A stretch of 64,000 bases of DNA from Cryobacterium luteum (GTDB lineage Bacteria > Actinomycetota > Actinomycetes > Actinomycetales > Microbacteriaceae). Position numbers and translations under genes: made by a program. The notes beneath the pieces were generated by a model. That model worked only from the letters and a program-made list of their open reading frames with translations, made no database searches and was not told the origin of the DNA. Location: NCBI RefSeq assembly GCF_900110125.1, contig NZ_FOCN01000002.1, forward strand, positions 372,001-436,000, read 5' to 3'. Below, piece by piece: positions 44,155 to 53,141 of this stretch. The stretch's first letter is position 1. Each line of letters starts with the position of its first letter.

Positions 44155-44862
44155 GTGAGCTACGCAGCAACCGATCCCGCACCATCCACCCCCACGTCGG
44201 CACCCGTGCGCGTCGGCATCGTCGACGACCACGAGTCGGTGCGACTGGGCTTGCAGGCCGCCTGCGAGAACGCCGGCTACGAGGTGTTGTTCGCTGCAGC
44301 GACGGCGCAAGCCCTCGTCGACGGCCTCGCCGGTCGCAAGTGTGACGTGATTGTGCTCGACCTCTCCCTCGGCGACGGATCTCTCGTCACCGACAACGTG
44401 CACCTGGTGCAGTCCACCGGCTCCGCCGTTTTGGTGCACAGCATCGCCGACCGGGTCGCCTCGGTACGGGAGGCCCTCGCGGCCGGTGCGGCCGGGGTCA
44501 TTCCCAAATCGTCGCCGACCACCACGGTGATGGCCGCCGTCGCGTCGGTCGCCCGTGGCGACGTGCTCAACAACCTCGAGTGGGCCACCGCCATCGACGC
44601 CGACCGGGACTTCGCCAAGGCGCAGCTCGGTCGCCGCGAACGCGACGTGCTGCACCTCTACGCCTCGGGCCTGCCGCTCAAGATGGTCGCCATGCAGCTG
44701 GGTATCGCGCACTCCACCGCCCGGGAATACCTCGACCGCATTCGCGTGAAGTACGTCGAGGTCGGGCGCCCGGCGCCGACCAAGGTTGATCTGCTGCGGC
44801 GCGCCGTTGAAGACGGAATTCTGCCCGGGCTCGACGTGACCGAAGCTGACCGCGGTGTCTAA
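44155..44862 (+). CDS. NarL/LuxR-family response regulator
   Basis: A 235-residue two-component response regulator. The receiver domain (about 18-140) has VGIVDDHESVRLGL acidic pair, phospho-acceptor Asp69 in VIVLDLSLGDGS, the Thr/Ser position in LVHSIAD and the conserved Lys in GVIPKSSP. The LuxR-type HTH is at about 160-215 (LGRRERDVLHLYASGLPLKMVAMQLGIAHSTAREYLDRIRVKY). The GTG at 44155 gives the normal length; the frame's upstream part lies in the methyltransferase gene. The downstream kinase overlaps by 8 bp. The target genes are not identifiable here. Confidence 0.9.
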   Translation: MSYAATDPAPSTPTSAPVRVGIVDDHESVRLGLQAACENAGYEVLFAAATAQALVDGLAGRKCDVIVLDLSLGDGSLVTDNVHLVQSTGSAVLVHSIADRVASVREALAAGAAGVIPKSSPTTTVMAAVASVARGDVLNNLEWATAIDADRDFAKAQLGRRERDVLHLYASGLPLKMVAMQLGIAHSTAREYLDRIRVKYVEVGRPAPTKVDLLRRAVEDGILPGLDVTEADRGV

Positions 44863-46210
44863 ACGGGCCGCCCGTGTGGGCGACCACGGCACCACCAGCA
44901 CCCTGGTGTCCACCGCCACCCAGCCGTTCGCGGCGGTCGGCGGTGAGGCAGGCGGCACCGAGGGCAGCCTGTTCGGTCGGTCCCGGCAGCCGCGCAACCC
45001 GATCAGTCACGCGCAGATCGAGATTGCGCTCTCCCGCTCGGTGGCCGGAGTCGCGGTGATCTTCGCCGTGCAGACCCTGCCGCTCATGCTCGAGCAGCTG
45101 TCGACCCGCAAAACCGAGGCGGCGATCCCGCTCGCCGGCCTGCTCGGCCTGTCGATTCTGGTGTTCGTCGTCGCCACGCTGCTGCGGCGCGGCATTCGCA
45201 CGTCGGCGGCCGTGGTGAGCGGCATCTACCTGCTCGCGCTGCTCGTCTGGCCGCTGGTCATGATCGATCCCACCCTGGTGCTCGAGAGCAAACCGTGGCT
45301 GTGGTACCTGTGCACCGTCGCCACCTCCTGTGCGGCGATCGCTTTTCCACTGTTTTGGGCCGCCGTGTACACCGTTGTCACCCCGGTGGCCTTCGGACTG
45401 GTGCGGCTGCTGCCCTCCGGCGGCGAAGCAGAGAGCCTGCTCGCCGTGCTCGACACCTGCTACGCCATGCTCCTCGGCGGTGTGGTGCTCATCATCATCT
45501 ACGTGCTGCGCGAGGCCACGGCCAAGGTCGACACCGCCCAGTCGAACGCGCTGTCCAAATATGCCGTGGCAGTGCGCCATCACGCCACCGAGGTGGAACG
45601 GGTCGAGGTCGACTCCATTGTGCACGACAGTGTGCTCGCCACCCTGCTGTCAGCCGCCGGCGTGCGCAACGAGAAGGGCGCGGAACTGGCGGCGGCGATG
45701 GCTCGCAGCGCCATCATCCGCTTGCAGGAGGCCAGCGGTGAACGCAACCTCGACGATGCGTCGGTCGCCGTCAGCAAGCTGGTCGCTCGCCTGCGTACGG
45801 CGGCAATCGAGACCGGAGTGTTCACCGTGACCGAGCAATGCGTCGACGCGATCAGCATTCCGGAGCACGCCGCCGAGGCGCTCTACTCGGCGAGCGTGCA
45901 GGCCATGGTCAACAGCGTGCAGCATGCCGGCCCCGCCCAGTCGCGCCGGCTCATCATCGGCGGCAACGATCAGAACGGATGCACCATCAGCATCAGTGAC
46001 ACCGGCCGCGGTTTCGACGTTGCCAGCGTTGACAGCGCCCGACTGGGCCTGCGCGTGTCGATCCACGACCGGGTGCTGAGCGCCGGAGGCGTGGCCGTGC
46101 TGCGCACGAGCCCCGGCCTCGGCACCACCATCACCATCACCTGGCCCCGGCCCGACGACGAGGGCGCCGCGTTGAACGTGAACTCGCCGGACGGGGGTAT
46201 CCGATCATGA
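44855..46210 (+). CDS. NarX-type sensor histidine kinase
   Basis: A 451-residue membrane kinase cognate to the upstream regulator. It has about six membrane helices between residues 60 and 220, a dimerisation helix with His257 in VEVDSIVHDSVLATLLSA, and a HATPase_c domain with ASVQAMVNSVQHAG (N box) and ISDTGRGFDVAS plus GLGTTITITW (G boxes). The helix before His257 (KVDTAQSNALSKYAVAVRHHATEVER) is coiled-coil-like. The signal is unknown; no extracytoplasmic sensory domain is evident, so it may sense the membrane. The GTG start overlaps the regulator; the stop overlaps the next gene (ATGA). Confidence 0.88.
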   Translation: MSKRAARVGDHGTTSTLVSTATQPFAAVGGEAGGTEGSLFGRSRQPRNPISHAQIEIALSRSVAGVAVIFAVQTLPLMLEQLSTRKTEAAIPLAGLLGLSILVFVVATLLRRGIRTSAAVVSGIYLLALLVWPLVMIDPTLVLESKPWLWYLCTVATSCAAIAFPLFWAAVYTVVTPVAFGLVRLLPSGGEAESLLAVLDTCYAMLLGGVVLIIIYVLREATAKVDTAQSNALSKYAVAVRHHATEVERVEVDSIVHDSVLATLLSAAGVRNEKGAELAAAMARSAIIRLQEASGERNLDDASVAVSKLVARLRTAAIETGVFTVTEQCVDAISIPEHAAEALYSASVQAMVNSVQHAGPAQSRRLIIGGNDQNGCTISISDTGRGFDVASVDSARLGLRVSIHDRVLSAGGVAVLRTSPGLGTTITITWPRPDDEGAALNVNSPDGGIRS

Positions 46211-47304
46211 CCGGTGTCGTGGTGGTCTCTCGAACGCTGACTCTTATAGTGGCGACCTGCTTTTCCGGTTACCACGTGCTGCTCGGCCTGTATTCGATCA
46301 ACGAACCGGCCTCCTCGATGCCGATTTTGGCGGCGATGGGGCTGTACATAGTGGCGACCATTGCGAGCCTCTGGCCCACCAGCCCGATGCGCATGTCGCT
46401 GCCGCTGGCCCTGTTCAACGTGGCGGTCGCCATCGCGATTCCGCTGATCGTCGGCAGCCAGCTTGACGGTTCCTCCACCACTCTCGGCTATGCCACCTGG
46501 TATGTCGCGGCGATCGGCACCCTGATGACGATCACGGCCACCCGCAAGCGCCCACAGCTGGCGCTGCTGGGTGTGGGGACTCTCGTCGTGCACAGCGTGC
46601 TCTGGGCGGGGCTCAGCGACGTGGGGAGGGGAGGCATCCTCGGCAGCGTGGTCTGGGCCGGAATCGGCGAGCTGGGGCACATGGGCGTCATCGGCAGCGT
46701 GGTCTGGGTGATGGCCGCCGCCGTGCTCTCCAAAGCGCTGGTGAAAGCCGGCCGGGACGCCCGCCAATACGCTCGAGCCGAGCGGGAGGCCAGCGGATGG
46801 CACGCCGCCCAGGAGGCCCACCTCTACGAGCGCCAGGTGCGACTCACCCAGACCATGCGCCTGGCCATGCCCATGCTGCGCCGCATCAGCGACAGCAACG
46901 GCAATCTCAGTGAGGCGGACCGCCAGGAATGCCGGCTGCTCGAAGCGGCCATTCGCGATGAAATTCGCGGGCGCCGACTGCTCAACCACGCGGTGCGGGA
47001 GCAGGTGATGGCCGCCAGACGACGCGGTGCCAGTGTGACCCTGCTCGATGAGGGCGGCATCGACGACCTCAACGGTGCCGACCTGGAGATTGTACTCAAC
47101 ACCCTCGCGACCGCTATCGGCCGCACGAGTGCCGACAAGATCATCGCCCGCACGTCGGCGGACAGTGCGACCGTCGCGGTGACCGTGGTTGGCCTGAGCA
47201 GTCCCGACCCGGCGGAGAGTGCCCTCGGGCCGGACTCCTCCAACGAAGAGGTCGACCTGTGGTTGGAAATCCCCCGGCAGGCTGAGCCCGCCGTCTCTGC
47301 CTAA
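46207..47304 (+). CDS. membrane protein co-translated with the two-component system, kinase-like but lacking ATP-binding motifs
   Basis: A 365-residue protein with about five to six membrane helices up to residue 180 (LIVATCFSGYHVLLGLYSI, MGLYIVATIASLW, LALFNVAVAIAIPLIVG, YVAAIGTLMTI), then a helical linker (RQYARAEREASGWHAAQEAHLYERQVRLTQ) and a C-terminal alpha/beta region (VREQVMAARRRGASVTLLDEGGIDD, LNTLATAIGRTSADKIIARTSADSATVAVTVVG). The layout mimics the kinase in front of it, but no phospho-histidine or N/G boxes are visible, so I regard it as a degenerate kinase-like partner. ATGA overlap makes it part of the signalling operon. Confidence 0.7.
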   Translation: MTGVVVVSRTLTLIVATCFSGYHVLLGLYSINEPASSMPILAAMGLYIVATIASLWPTSPMRMSLPLALFNVAVAIAIPLIVGSQLDGSSTTLGYATWYVAAIGTLMTITATRKRPQLALLGVGTLVVHSVLWAGLSDVGRGGILGSVVWAGIGELGHMGVIGSVVWVMAAAVLSKALVKAGRDARQYARAEREASGWHAAQEAHLYERQVRLTQTMRLAMPMLRRISDSNGNLSEADRQECRLLEAAIRDEIRGRRLLNHAVREQVMAARRRGASVTLLDEGGIDDLNGADLEIVLNTLATAIGRTSADKIIARTSADSATVAVTVVGLSSPDPAESALGPDSSNEEVDLWLEIPRQAEPAVSA

Positions 47305-47419
47305 AACTGCGCGTGCCGCGCATCGGGCGGGGCGCAGCGGGCACCGGCATCCCCCTGGCGAGAGGGGCGTGCTCAGCTGGCGAGAGCCGTGTGCGCTCAG
47401 CTGGCGGCAGGAACGCGAA

Positions 47420-47445
47420 AGGGGACCAGCCGAAGCTGATCCCCT
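47420..47445 (+). terminator. hairpin after the signalling operon
   Basis: Arms AGGGGACCAGC and GCTGATCCCCT (one G-U) with a CGAA tetraloop, 115 bp after the stop of the membrane-protein gene. No T tract follows. It could end the operon, or be part of the leader of the tiny frame just behind it. Confidence 0.5.
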
Positions 47446-47476
47446 AACGACTATTCGAGAAAGGACGACAACCCGA

Positions 47477-47521
47477 ATGCCATCCGTTCTCGCCCCCAAC
47501 ACATTCGCTCGCTTACCCTAG
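47477..47521 (+). CDS. possible 14-residue peptide frame
   Basis: ATG at 47477 runs to TAG at 47519-47521 and encodes MPSVLAPNTFARLP. GAAAGGA lies upstream at about 47,459-47,465. A hairpin precedes it directly. Nothing in the sequence tells what the peptide would do, and such short frames arise by chance; it is listed because RBS, hairpin and position combine. Confidence 0.2.
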   Translation: MPSVLAPNTFARLP

Positions 47522-47671
47522 TCAGCGAATGATTGGTGGTGAAACTCCAGGAGCGTCACCGAGCACTTCTATTCTGACCGAACGAATGCGCCTGCACAGT
47601 CGGCATTTAGGAGGACAGACATACCGGTAGTTGCGCCCCGCCCCGCCCCACCCCAGCCCCACCCAACACGT

Positions 47672-47743
47672 GGACGGGGCCCGGGCCCCGTCCCTGGGCC
47701 CAGTTTATAAACTGGGCCTGTGGACGGGGCCCGGGCCCCGTCC
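47672..47743. repeat. cluster of three perfect 22-bp palindromes
   Basis: GGACGGGGCCCGGGCCCCGT and its last two bases form a perfect 22-bp palindrome at 47,672-47,693 that is repeated at 47,722-47,743. Between them lies a different perfect 22-bp palindrome with the AT-rich centre CAGTTTATAAACTG (47,697-47,718). Seven A residues follow the last copy. The cluster is 28-99 bp after the leftward accE stop, so it may act at that transcript's 3' end. Confidence 0.9.
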
Positions 47744-47770
47744 AAAAAAAGCGGGGTGAAAGCGGGAGCG

Positions 47771-48010
47771 TTAGCCGGTGAAGCCGCGCCAGCGGCCGGG
47801 GCCGGGGTGCACGGGCTTGCGAAGCGGGCGCTGGCTCTGCTGCCAGGCGCTCTGACCGGGTTCCGGGGCGGCCCGACGCTCGTCGGATTCCTCCCGCAAC
47901 AGCCCACGGATGACGGCACTCACCGCCGACACCTCGGCGTCACTCACGTGCGTGGTCACGAAAACCAGCTCCGACGGATCAAACTCTGAGGGCTTCACAG
48001 AAGAAGGCAT
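47771..48010 (-). CDS. accE: acyl-CoA carboxylase epsilon subunit
   Basis: A 79-residue accessory subunit of the actinobacterial carboxylase. The pattern is SELVFVTTHVSDAEVSAVSAVIRGLLREE, then a charged linker and the family's C-terminal WQQSQRPLRKPVHPGPGRWR. It binds the beta subunit and aids complex assembly. The ATG at 48010 overlaps the beta-subunit stop (ATGA), which rules out the longer antisense-type frame that stays open to 48454. Confidence 0.85.
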   Translation of the reverse strand: MPSSVKPSEFDPSELVFVTTHVSDAEVSAVSAVIRGLLREESDERRAAPEPGQSAWQQSQRPLRKPVHPGPGRWRGFTG

Positions 48011-49617
48011 CAGAGCGGAATGTTCCCGTGCTTCTTGGCCGGCAGCGAAGCCCGCTTGGTGCGCAGCGCCCGCAACGCCTTGACGACCGACACGCGCGTG
48101 GCGGCCGGTTCGATGATGCCGTCGAGTTCTCCGCGTTCCGCAGCGAGAAACGGGCTCGCCACGTTGTAGGTGTATTCGTTGGCCAGGCGGGTGCGCACCG
48201 CGGCGACGTCTTCGCCGGCCTGCTCGGCCGCCTTGATCTCGGCACGGTAGAGAATGTTCACGGCGCCCTGGCCACCCATCACGGCGATCTCCGCGGTCGG
48301 CCAGGCCAGGTTGGTGTCGGCGCCGAGCTGCTTGGAGCCCATCACGATGTACGCGCCGCCGTAGGCCTTGCGCAGAATGACCGTGACGAGCGGCACGGTG
48401 GCCTCCGCGTAGGCGTAGAGCAGCTTGGCCCCGCGACGGATGATGCCGGTCCATTCCTGGTCGGTGCCGGGCAGAAAGCCGGGCACGTCGACGAGGGTGA
48501 GAATCGGAATCGAGAACGCATCGCAGAACCGCACGAAACGTGACGCCTTCTCCCCGGCCTCGATGTTGAGCGTGCCGGCCATGGCGTTGGGCTGGTTGGC
48601 GACGATGCCGATCGAGCGGCCCTCAACCCGAGCGAACCCTACGACGATGTTCGGCGCGTACAGCGGCTGCGTCTCAAGGAACTCGCCGTGGTCCACGATG
48701 TGCTCGATGACCGTTTTCACGTCGTAGGGCTGGTTGGGCGAATCGGGGATGATCGTGTTGAGGCGACGGTCGGCATCCGTTGTTTCGAGCTCGACCTCGC
48801 TGTCGAACACCGGCAGCTCGGCCAGGTTGTTGTCGGGCAGGTAGCTGAGTAGGGCGCGGGCGAAGTCGAGCGCGTCGGGCTCGTCGCTCGCGAGGTAGTG
48901 CGAGACGCCCGAGATCTTGTTGTGGGTGAGGGCGCCGCCGAGCTCTTCCATGCCCACGTCTTCGCCGGTGACGGTCTTGATCACGTCGGGGCCGGTGACG
49001 AACATCTGGCTGGTCTTGTCGACCATGATCACGAAGTCGGTCAGCGCGGGCGAGTAGACCGCGCCGCCGGCGGCCGGACCGCAGATGATGGAGATCTGCG
49101 GAATGACACCGGATGCTGCCGTGTTGCGGCGAAAGATCTCGCCGTACTTGCCGAGGGCCACGACGCCCTCCTGAATGCGCGCTCCGCCGGAATCGAGAAT
49201 GCCGATGATCGGCACTCCGGTCTTGAGGGCGAGATCCATCACCTTGATGATCTTCTCGCCGGCCACCTCGCCGAGCGAACCGCCGAAGATGGTGAAGTCC
49301 TGCGAATACACGGCCACCTGGCGGCCGTGGATGGTGCCGGTTCCGGTAACGACGGCGTCGCCGTAGGGCCGCTTCTTCTCCATGCCGAAGGCCACGGTGC
49401 GGTGCCGCACGAACTCGTCGAGCTCTATGAAGGAGCCTTGGTCGAGCAGCAGGTCGACGCGCTCGCGGGCGGTCATCTTGCCCTTGGCGTGCTGCTTCGA
49501 GGTTGCGGTGGCCCCGCTGGCGGTCACGGCTTCGTGATAGCGCAGCTTGAGGTCAGCGAGTTTTCCCGCCGTCGTATACAGGTCGGGTGCCGCAGCGGGC
49601 GTCTTGTCAGTCACCAT
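48010..49617 (-). CDS. accD: propionyl/acetyl-CoA carboxylase beta subunit (carboxyltransferase)
   Basis: A 535-residue carboxyltransferase that moves the carboxyl group from biotin to acetyl- or propionyl-CoA. Motifs of the PccB/AccD5 group are [53 protein letters not shown], the oxyanion region [30 protein letters not shown] and [14 protein letters not shown]. The biotin-bearing alpha subunit is encoded about 6 kb away (40,206) and the biotin ligase directly on the other side. Its stop overlaps accE. A ribosome-binding site is not obvious; the promoter should lie in the gap holding the second REPIN-like repeat. Confidence 0.95.
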   Translation of the reverse strand: MVTDKTPAAAPDLYTTAGKLADLKLRYHEAVTASGATATSKQHAKGKMTARERVDLLLDQGSFIELDEFVRHRTVAFGMEKKRPYGDAVVTGTGTIHGRQVAVYSQDFTIFGGSLGEVAGEKIIKVMDLALKTGVPIIGILDSGGARIQEGVVALGKYGEIFRRNTAASGVIPQISIICGPAAGGAVYSPALTDFVIMVDKTSQMFVTGPDVIKTVTGEDVGMEELGGALTHNKISGVSHYLASDEPDALDFARALLSYLPDNNLAELPVFDSEVELETTDADRRLNTIIPDSPNQPYDVKTVIEHIVDHGEFLETQPLYAPNIVVGFARVEGRSIGIVANQPNAMAGTLNIEAGEKASRFVRFCDAFSIPILTLVDVPGFLPGTDQEWTGIIRRGAKLLYAYAEATVPLVTVILRKAYGGAYIVMGSKQLGADTNLAWPTAEIAVMGGQGAVNILYRAEIKAAEQAGEDVAAVRTRLANEYTYNVASPFLAAERGELDGIIEPAATRVSVVKALRALRTKRASLPAKKHGNIPL

Positions 49618-49745
49618 TTCACTCTACCGGCACCCCCCGACCGCTCCCCGTTGACGATGTTCCACAACTTTGCCGCGCAACACTGCACGTTTCCCCCTGC
49701 AGCCACCCAAGCCAGCCCCAAGTTCCTGTCTCTCCCGCCCTCTTC

Positions 49746-49830
49746 GTGGCTAATTCAGGAAATCCGTCGGGATATCGGTCAGAACGGGGTGTTTGCGGGC
49801 CGAATCGAGCGAATATCCTGAATTAGCCAC
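49746..49830. repeat. REPIN-like inverted repeat, copy 2
   Basis: The left end shares 21 identical bases with the repeat at 32,032 (GTGGCTAATTCAGGAAATCC plus G). The right arm at 49,816-49,830 pairs perfectly over 15 bp. The 55-bp interior is unrelated to copy 1, as expected when paired REP half-sites are conserved and the centre drifts. It lies between the divergent accD and birA genes. Confidence 0.85.
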
Positions 49831-49889
49831 AGCGCAGGCCGGTGACCACCGGCAGAAACCCGGTGCGCGGGCACGAGAGGGTTGTCACC

Positions 49890-50711
49890 ATGGAGTTTTC
49901 GCTCAGCCGCGCCGAGGTGACCCGGTTCGAGTACCGGTCTGAGGCCGCCTCGACCAACGATGTGCTCAAAGAACTCGCCACAGCGGATGCCGCAGCCTGG
50001 CCCGACCTCTCGGTGATCGTCACCGACAACCAGACTCAGGGGCGTGGCCGGCTCGGCCGCGTGTGGTTGGCCCCGACCGGCAAAGCCCTGGCCATTTCGG
50101 TGCTCGTGCGCCCGCAACTTCCCCCGGCGAGCCTCGGCTGGTTCCCGCTGCTGGCTGGCGCCGCCATGACCCGGGCCGTCAGAAAAACCGTCGAAGCCAG
50201 CATGCAGCCGGTCAAAGACGTGAAAGAGGCCGAGACGCCCCGCCACGACACGACTCTCAAATGGCCCAACGATGTGCTCATCGACGGGTACAAGGTGTGC
50301 GGAATCCTCTGCGAGCTGCTGCCCGACGGCGAGGGCATCATCATCGGCGCCGGCCTCAACCTGTCGCTCGACGAGCACGACCTGCCCACCCTCACCTCCA
50401 CCTCGCTGCTGCTGGTCACCCGCACCGCGCCCGACCCCGACCAGGTGCTCGCCGCCTACCTGCACGAGCTCGTCACGCTCTACGACGCTTTCGTGCAGGC
50501 CAACGGCGACGCCCAACACGATCTGCACGCCGCCGTCACCCAACTCTGCGGCACCCTCGGCAGCGTCGTGCGGGTCGAGCTGCCCGGCGGCACCGACCTG
50601 GTCGGCACCGCCACCGGCATCGACAGTGAGGGCCGATTGCAGGTCGTCAGCCAGGCCGATGGCGAGCAATGGTCTGTCGCCGCCGGCGATGTCACCCACC
50701 TGAGGTATTAA
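49890..50711 (+). CDS. birA: biotin-[acetyl-CoA-carboxylase] ligase
   Basis: A 273-residue enzyme that attaches biotin to the carboxylase carrier lysine. Motifs are the biotin loop QTQGRGRLGRVWLAP, LAISVLVRP, the LKWPNDVLIDGYKVCGILCEL block and GAGLNLSLDE, with a small C-terminal SH3-like domain (GSVVRVELPGGTDLVGTATGIDSEGRL). No N-terminal DNA-binding domain is present, so this is a class I ligase that does not repress biotin genes. ATG 49890 with GAGAGGG upstream is preferred to the frame start at 49842. Its position beside accD fits its substrate. Confidence 0.95.
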   Translation: MEFSLSRAEVTRFEYRSEAASTNDVLKELATADAAAWPDLSVIVTDNQTQGRGRLGRVWLAPTGKALAISVLVRPQLPPASLGWFPLLAGAAMTRAVRKTVEASMQPVKDVKEAETPRHDTTLKWPNDVLIDGYKVCGILCELLPDGEGIIIGAGLNLSLDEHDLPTLTSTSLLLVTRTAPDPDQVLAAYLHELVTLYDAFVQANGDAQHDLHAAVTQLCGTLGSVVRVELPGGTDLVGTATGIDSEGRLQVVSQADGEQWSVAAGDVTHLRY

Positions 50712-50719
50712 TAGAAGTA

Positions 50720-51295
50720 ATGAAACCGAAGAAGACCGAGACGAACGAGACCGAACCCTCCGGCTACGCCCGTGAGAGTCGGCCCGAGAAGGTCGTCGCC
50801 CGCCTGCGCCCGCACGCCCGGGTGCTCGCCTGGCCCACCCTGCTTCTGTTCGTTCTGGCCGGCGCCACCGGCTACTTCTTCGGCAACCTGCCCGAGCCCT
50901 GGCAGAACGCGGCCCTGCTGGCCGGCGCCATCGTGTTCGCCGTGCTCGGCTGGCTGCTGCCGCTCGCCGCCTGGCTCACCAAGCGTTACACGATCACCAC
51001 CCGCCGCATCATCTTTCGGCACGGCTTCTTCGTGCGCACCCGGCAGGAGCTGCTGCACAGCCGCGGCTACGACGTGAGCGTGCGGCAGAACTGGGTGCAG
51101 GCCGGGTTCCACTCGGGTACGGTGCTGATCAATTCGGGGCTGGAGCATCCACTCGTGTTGAAAGACGTTCCCAACGTCGACCTCGTGCAGAGCACCCTGC
51201 ACGACCTCATGGAGCAGGCGACCACCGTCATGGGATCCCGACGGCAGGAACAGTCGGCCCTCGCCGCCGAGTCAGCGTTCTGGGGTCGCCGTTAG
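50720..51295 (+). CDS. membrane protein with bacterial PH domain
   Basis: A 191-residue protein with two adjacent membrane helices (about 38-58 VLAWPTLLLFVLAGATGYFF and 66-88) followed by a bacterial pleckstrin-homology domain (KRYTITTRRIIFRHGFFVRTRQELLHSRGYDVSVRQNWVQ, read as consecutive strands). Such YdbT-like proteins are widespread; their function is unknown. The ATG at 50720 follows the birA stop by eight bases. The gene's 3' end overlaps the convergent GtrA gene by 24 bp. Confidence 0.85.
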   Translation: MKPKKTETNETEPSGYARESRPEKVVARLRPHARVLAWPTLLLFVLAGATGYFFGNLPEPWQNAALLAGAIVFAVLGWLLPLAAWLTKRYTITTRRIIFRHGFFVRTRQELLHSRGYDVSVRQNWVQAGFHSGTVLINSGLEHPLVLKDVPNVDLVQSTLHDLMEQATTVMGSRRQEQSALAAESAFWGRR

Positions 51296-51862
51296 CCGAA
51301 TCGCTCCGGTGCGCGTGCTGACCGACCCGATACCAGCGGATGCCGCAGCGCCAGCCCCAGAAACAGCCCCGACCCCAGAAGCACCCCCAGCAGCAGAAAC
51401 AGCCGGAGCCCCGCTCCGGCTCGGCGCAAACACCCAGTAGCGGTACAGCGTGAAGCGGAACACCGCGCCGAGCAGCAGCCCCACGACGTTGCCGGCGATG
51501 TTGTCGGCGAGAACGCTCGTGTAGCCGAGCACGTAGTGGCTGAACCAGAGGCAGGCGATGCCGATGCCCATGCCCACCAGGCTCACCGCGAGAAACTCCA
51601 GGCCCTCGCGCATGGTGTGGTTCTGCCGGTTCTTGCTGAAGGTCCAGAAGCGGTTGCCCAGCCAGTTCACCAGGATGGCCAGCACGGTCGAGATGACCTT
51701 GGCGTAGATCGGGCCGGCGTGCACCTCGGCGGAATCCAGCACGGTGGTGCGCAGCAGGTTGAACACCGTGAAGTCCACCACGAAGCCGAGCGCACCGACG
51801 GCGCCGAACTTGAGGCCCTGACTCAGAAAGCTGAGCAGGCGCTGCTTCAGGGTGATCGACAT
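51272..51862 (-). CDS. GtrA-family membrane protein
   Basis: A 196-residue protein with four membrane helices in the GtrA pattern: LKFGAVGALGFVVDFTVFNLL, YAKVISTVLAILVNWLGNRFWTFS (the NRFWTF signature), FLAVSLVGMGIGIACLWFSHY and IAGNVVGLLLGAVFRFTLYRYWVF. GtrA proteins are thought to flip or help transfer lipid-linked sugars. The last 40 residues are a Gly/Ala/Ser-rich tail without structure. The start at 51862 (MSITLKQRLLSF) is chosen over 51925. It is divergent from purK. Confidence 0.88.
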   Translation of the reverse strand: MSITLKQRLLSFLSQGLKFGAVGALGFVVDFTVFNLLRTTVLDSAEVHAGPIYAKVISTVLAILVNWLGNRFWTFSKNRQNHTMREGLEFLAVSLVGMGIGIACLWFSHYVLGYTSVLADNIAGNVVGLLLGAVFRFTLYRYWVFAPSRSGAPAVSAAGGASGVGAVSGAGAAASAGIGSVSTRTGAIRLTATPER

Positions 51863-51987
51863 GCGTCCGTCCGACGTTCGGTAAAGTAGAAAAGCACTGA
51901 AGTCTCGCAGTCTACGGCGGTTCAAAACCCCCGGGCTGGGTATCCACGCGCGTTTAGCTGAACGCTGGCATAGAAAATGGTGAACAG

Positions 51988-53124
51988 ATGGCTTTGACCG
52001 TCGGTGTGATTGGCGCAGGCCAGCTGGCCCGCATGATGATTCCCGCGGCCGTGAACCTCGGCATCGACCTGAGGGTTCTCGCCGAAGCCGACGGCATGTC
52101 CGCCGAGCTCGCCGCCGTGCGCGTCGGCGATTACCGTGACCTGCCCACCGTGCTCGCCTTCGCGAAAACCGTCGACGTGATCACCTTCGACCACGAGCAC
52201 GTGCCGCAGCAGATTCTGCGCGAGCTCGTACGTGAGGGCGTCACCGTGCATCCCGGCCCCGACGCCCTGCTCTACGCGCAAGACAAACTGCTCATGCGCG
52301 AGAAACTCGCCGAGCTGGGCCTTCCCGTACCGGACTGGGCCCGCATAACGGAGCCGTCGGGCCTCGCCGACTTTTTGCAGCAGCACGGCGGCCGCGCCGT
52401 GGTGAAGACCGCTCGCGGCGGCTACGACGGCAAGGGCGTGCGCGTGGTCAGCCACGAACACGACGTCGACGACTGGTTTCAGGCGCTCGCCGAAGACGGC
52501 AACGACGGTGCCCTGCTGGTCGAAGAGCTCGTGCACTTCAGCCGCGAACTGGCCCAGGTGGTGGCCCGCCGCCCGAGCGGCGAGATCGCAGTCTGGCCGG
52601 TCGTGGAGACCGTGCAGAAGGGCGGCGTCTGCGCCGAGGTCATTGCGCCGGCCCCCCAGTCCGCGGGGCGACTGGCCGACGTCGCCACCGACATCGCCGT
52701 GGCCGTGGCCGAGGGCATCGGCGTCACCGGGGTGCTCGCCGTCGAACTGTTCCAGACCACGGATGAGCGCCTCCTCATCAACGAGTTGGCGATGCGCCCG
52801 CATAACAGCGGTCACTGGTCGATCGACGGTTCCACGACCAGCCAGTTCGAACAGCATCTGCGGGCGGTGCTTGACCTGCCGCTCGGTGCGACCGGTGCCA
52901 GGGACCCGTGGACGGTCATGGTGAACATCTTCGGCGGACCGGCCTCGGGCTCACTCGGTGACCGGTATGGGGCGGCTCTAGCGCAGCATCCGCACGTGAA
53001 AGTGCACAACTACGGCAAGGCCTCCCGGCCCGGCCGCAAGGTGGGCCACGTCACCGCGGGCGGCGACGATCTCGACGAAGTTGTCTACCAGGCGCGTGCC
53101 ACTGCACAAATCTTTCAGGACTGA
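51988..53124 (+). CDS. purK: 5-(carboxyamino)imidazole ribonucleotide synthase
   Basis: A 378-residue ATP-grasp enzyme of purine biosynthesis; it converts AIR, ATP and bicarbonate to N5-CAIR. Motifs: [68 protein letters not shown] (ATP loop), [17 protein letters not shown], and [28 protein letters not shown] (metal and phosphate site). The product is used by PurE encoded 17 bp downstream. Confidence 0.97.
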   Translation: MALTVGVIGAGQLARMMIPAAVNLGIDLRVLAEADGMSAELAAVRVGDYRDLPTVLAFAKTVDVITFDHEHVPQQILRELVREGVTVHPGPDALLYAQDKLLMREKLAELGLPVPDWARITEPSGLADFLQQHGGRAVVKTARGGYDGKGVRVVSHEHDVDDWFQALAEDGNDGALLVEELVHFSRELAQVVARRPSGEIAVWPVVETVQKGGVCAEVIAPAPQSAGRLADVATDIAVAVAEGIGVTGVLAVELFQTTDERLLINELAMRPHNSGHWSIDGSTTSQFEQHLRAVLDLPLGATGARDPWTVMVNIFGGPASGSLGDRYGAALAQHPHVKVHNYGKASRPGRKVGHVTAGGDDLDEVVYQARATAQIFQD

Positions 53125-53141
53125 GCCATAGGATCATCTGC

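Larger units (their letters stand above)
47305..47770. other. 466-bp gap between convergent signalling operon and accE
   Basis: The gap contains a hairpin (47,420-47,445), a 14-codon frame with a ribosome-binding site (47,477-47,521), a C/A-rich stretch and a cluster of three perfect palindromes (47,672-47,743). I see no full-size gene. Confidence 0.6.

Noticed and set aside
48011..48454. N-terminal extension of accE
   Set aside because: It would lie inside accD in another frame; the ATGA overlap and normal length of about 80 residues favour the short form.
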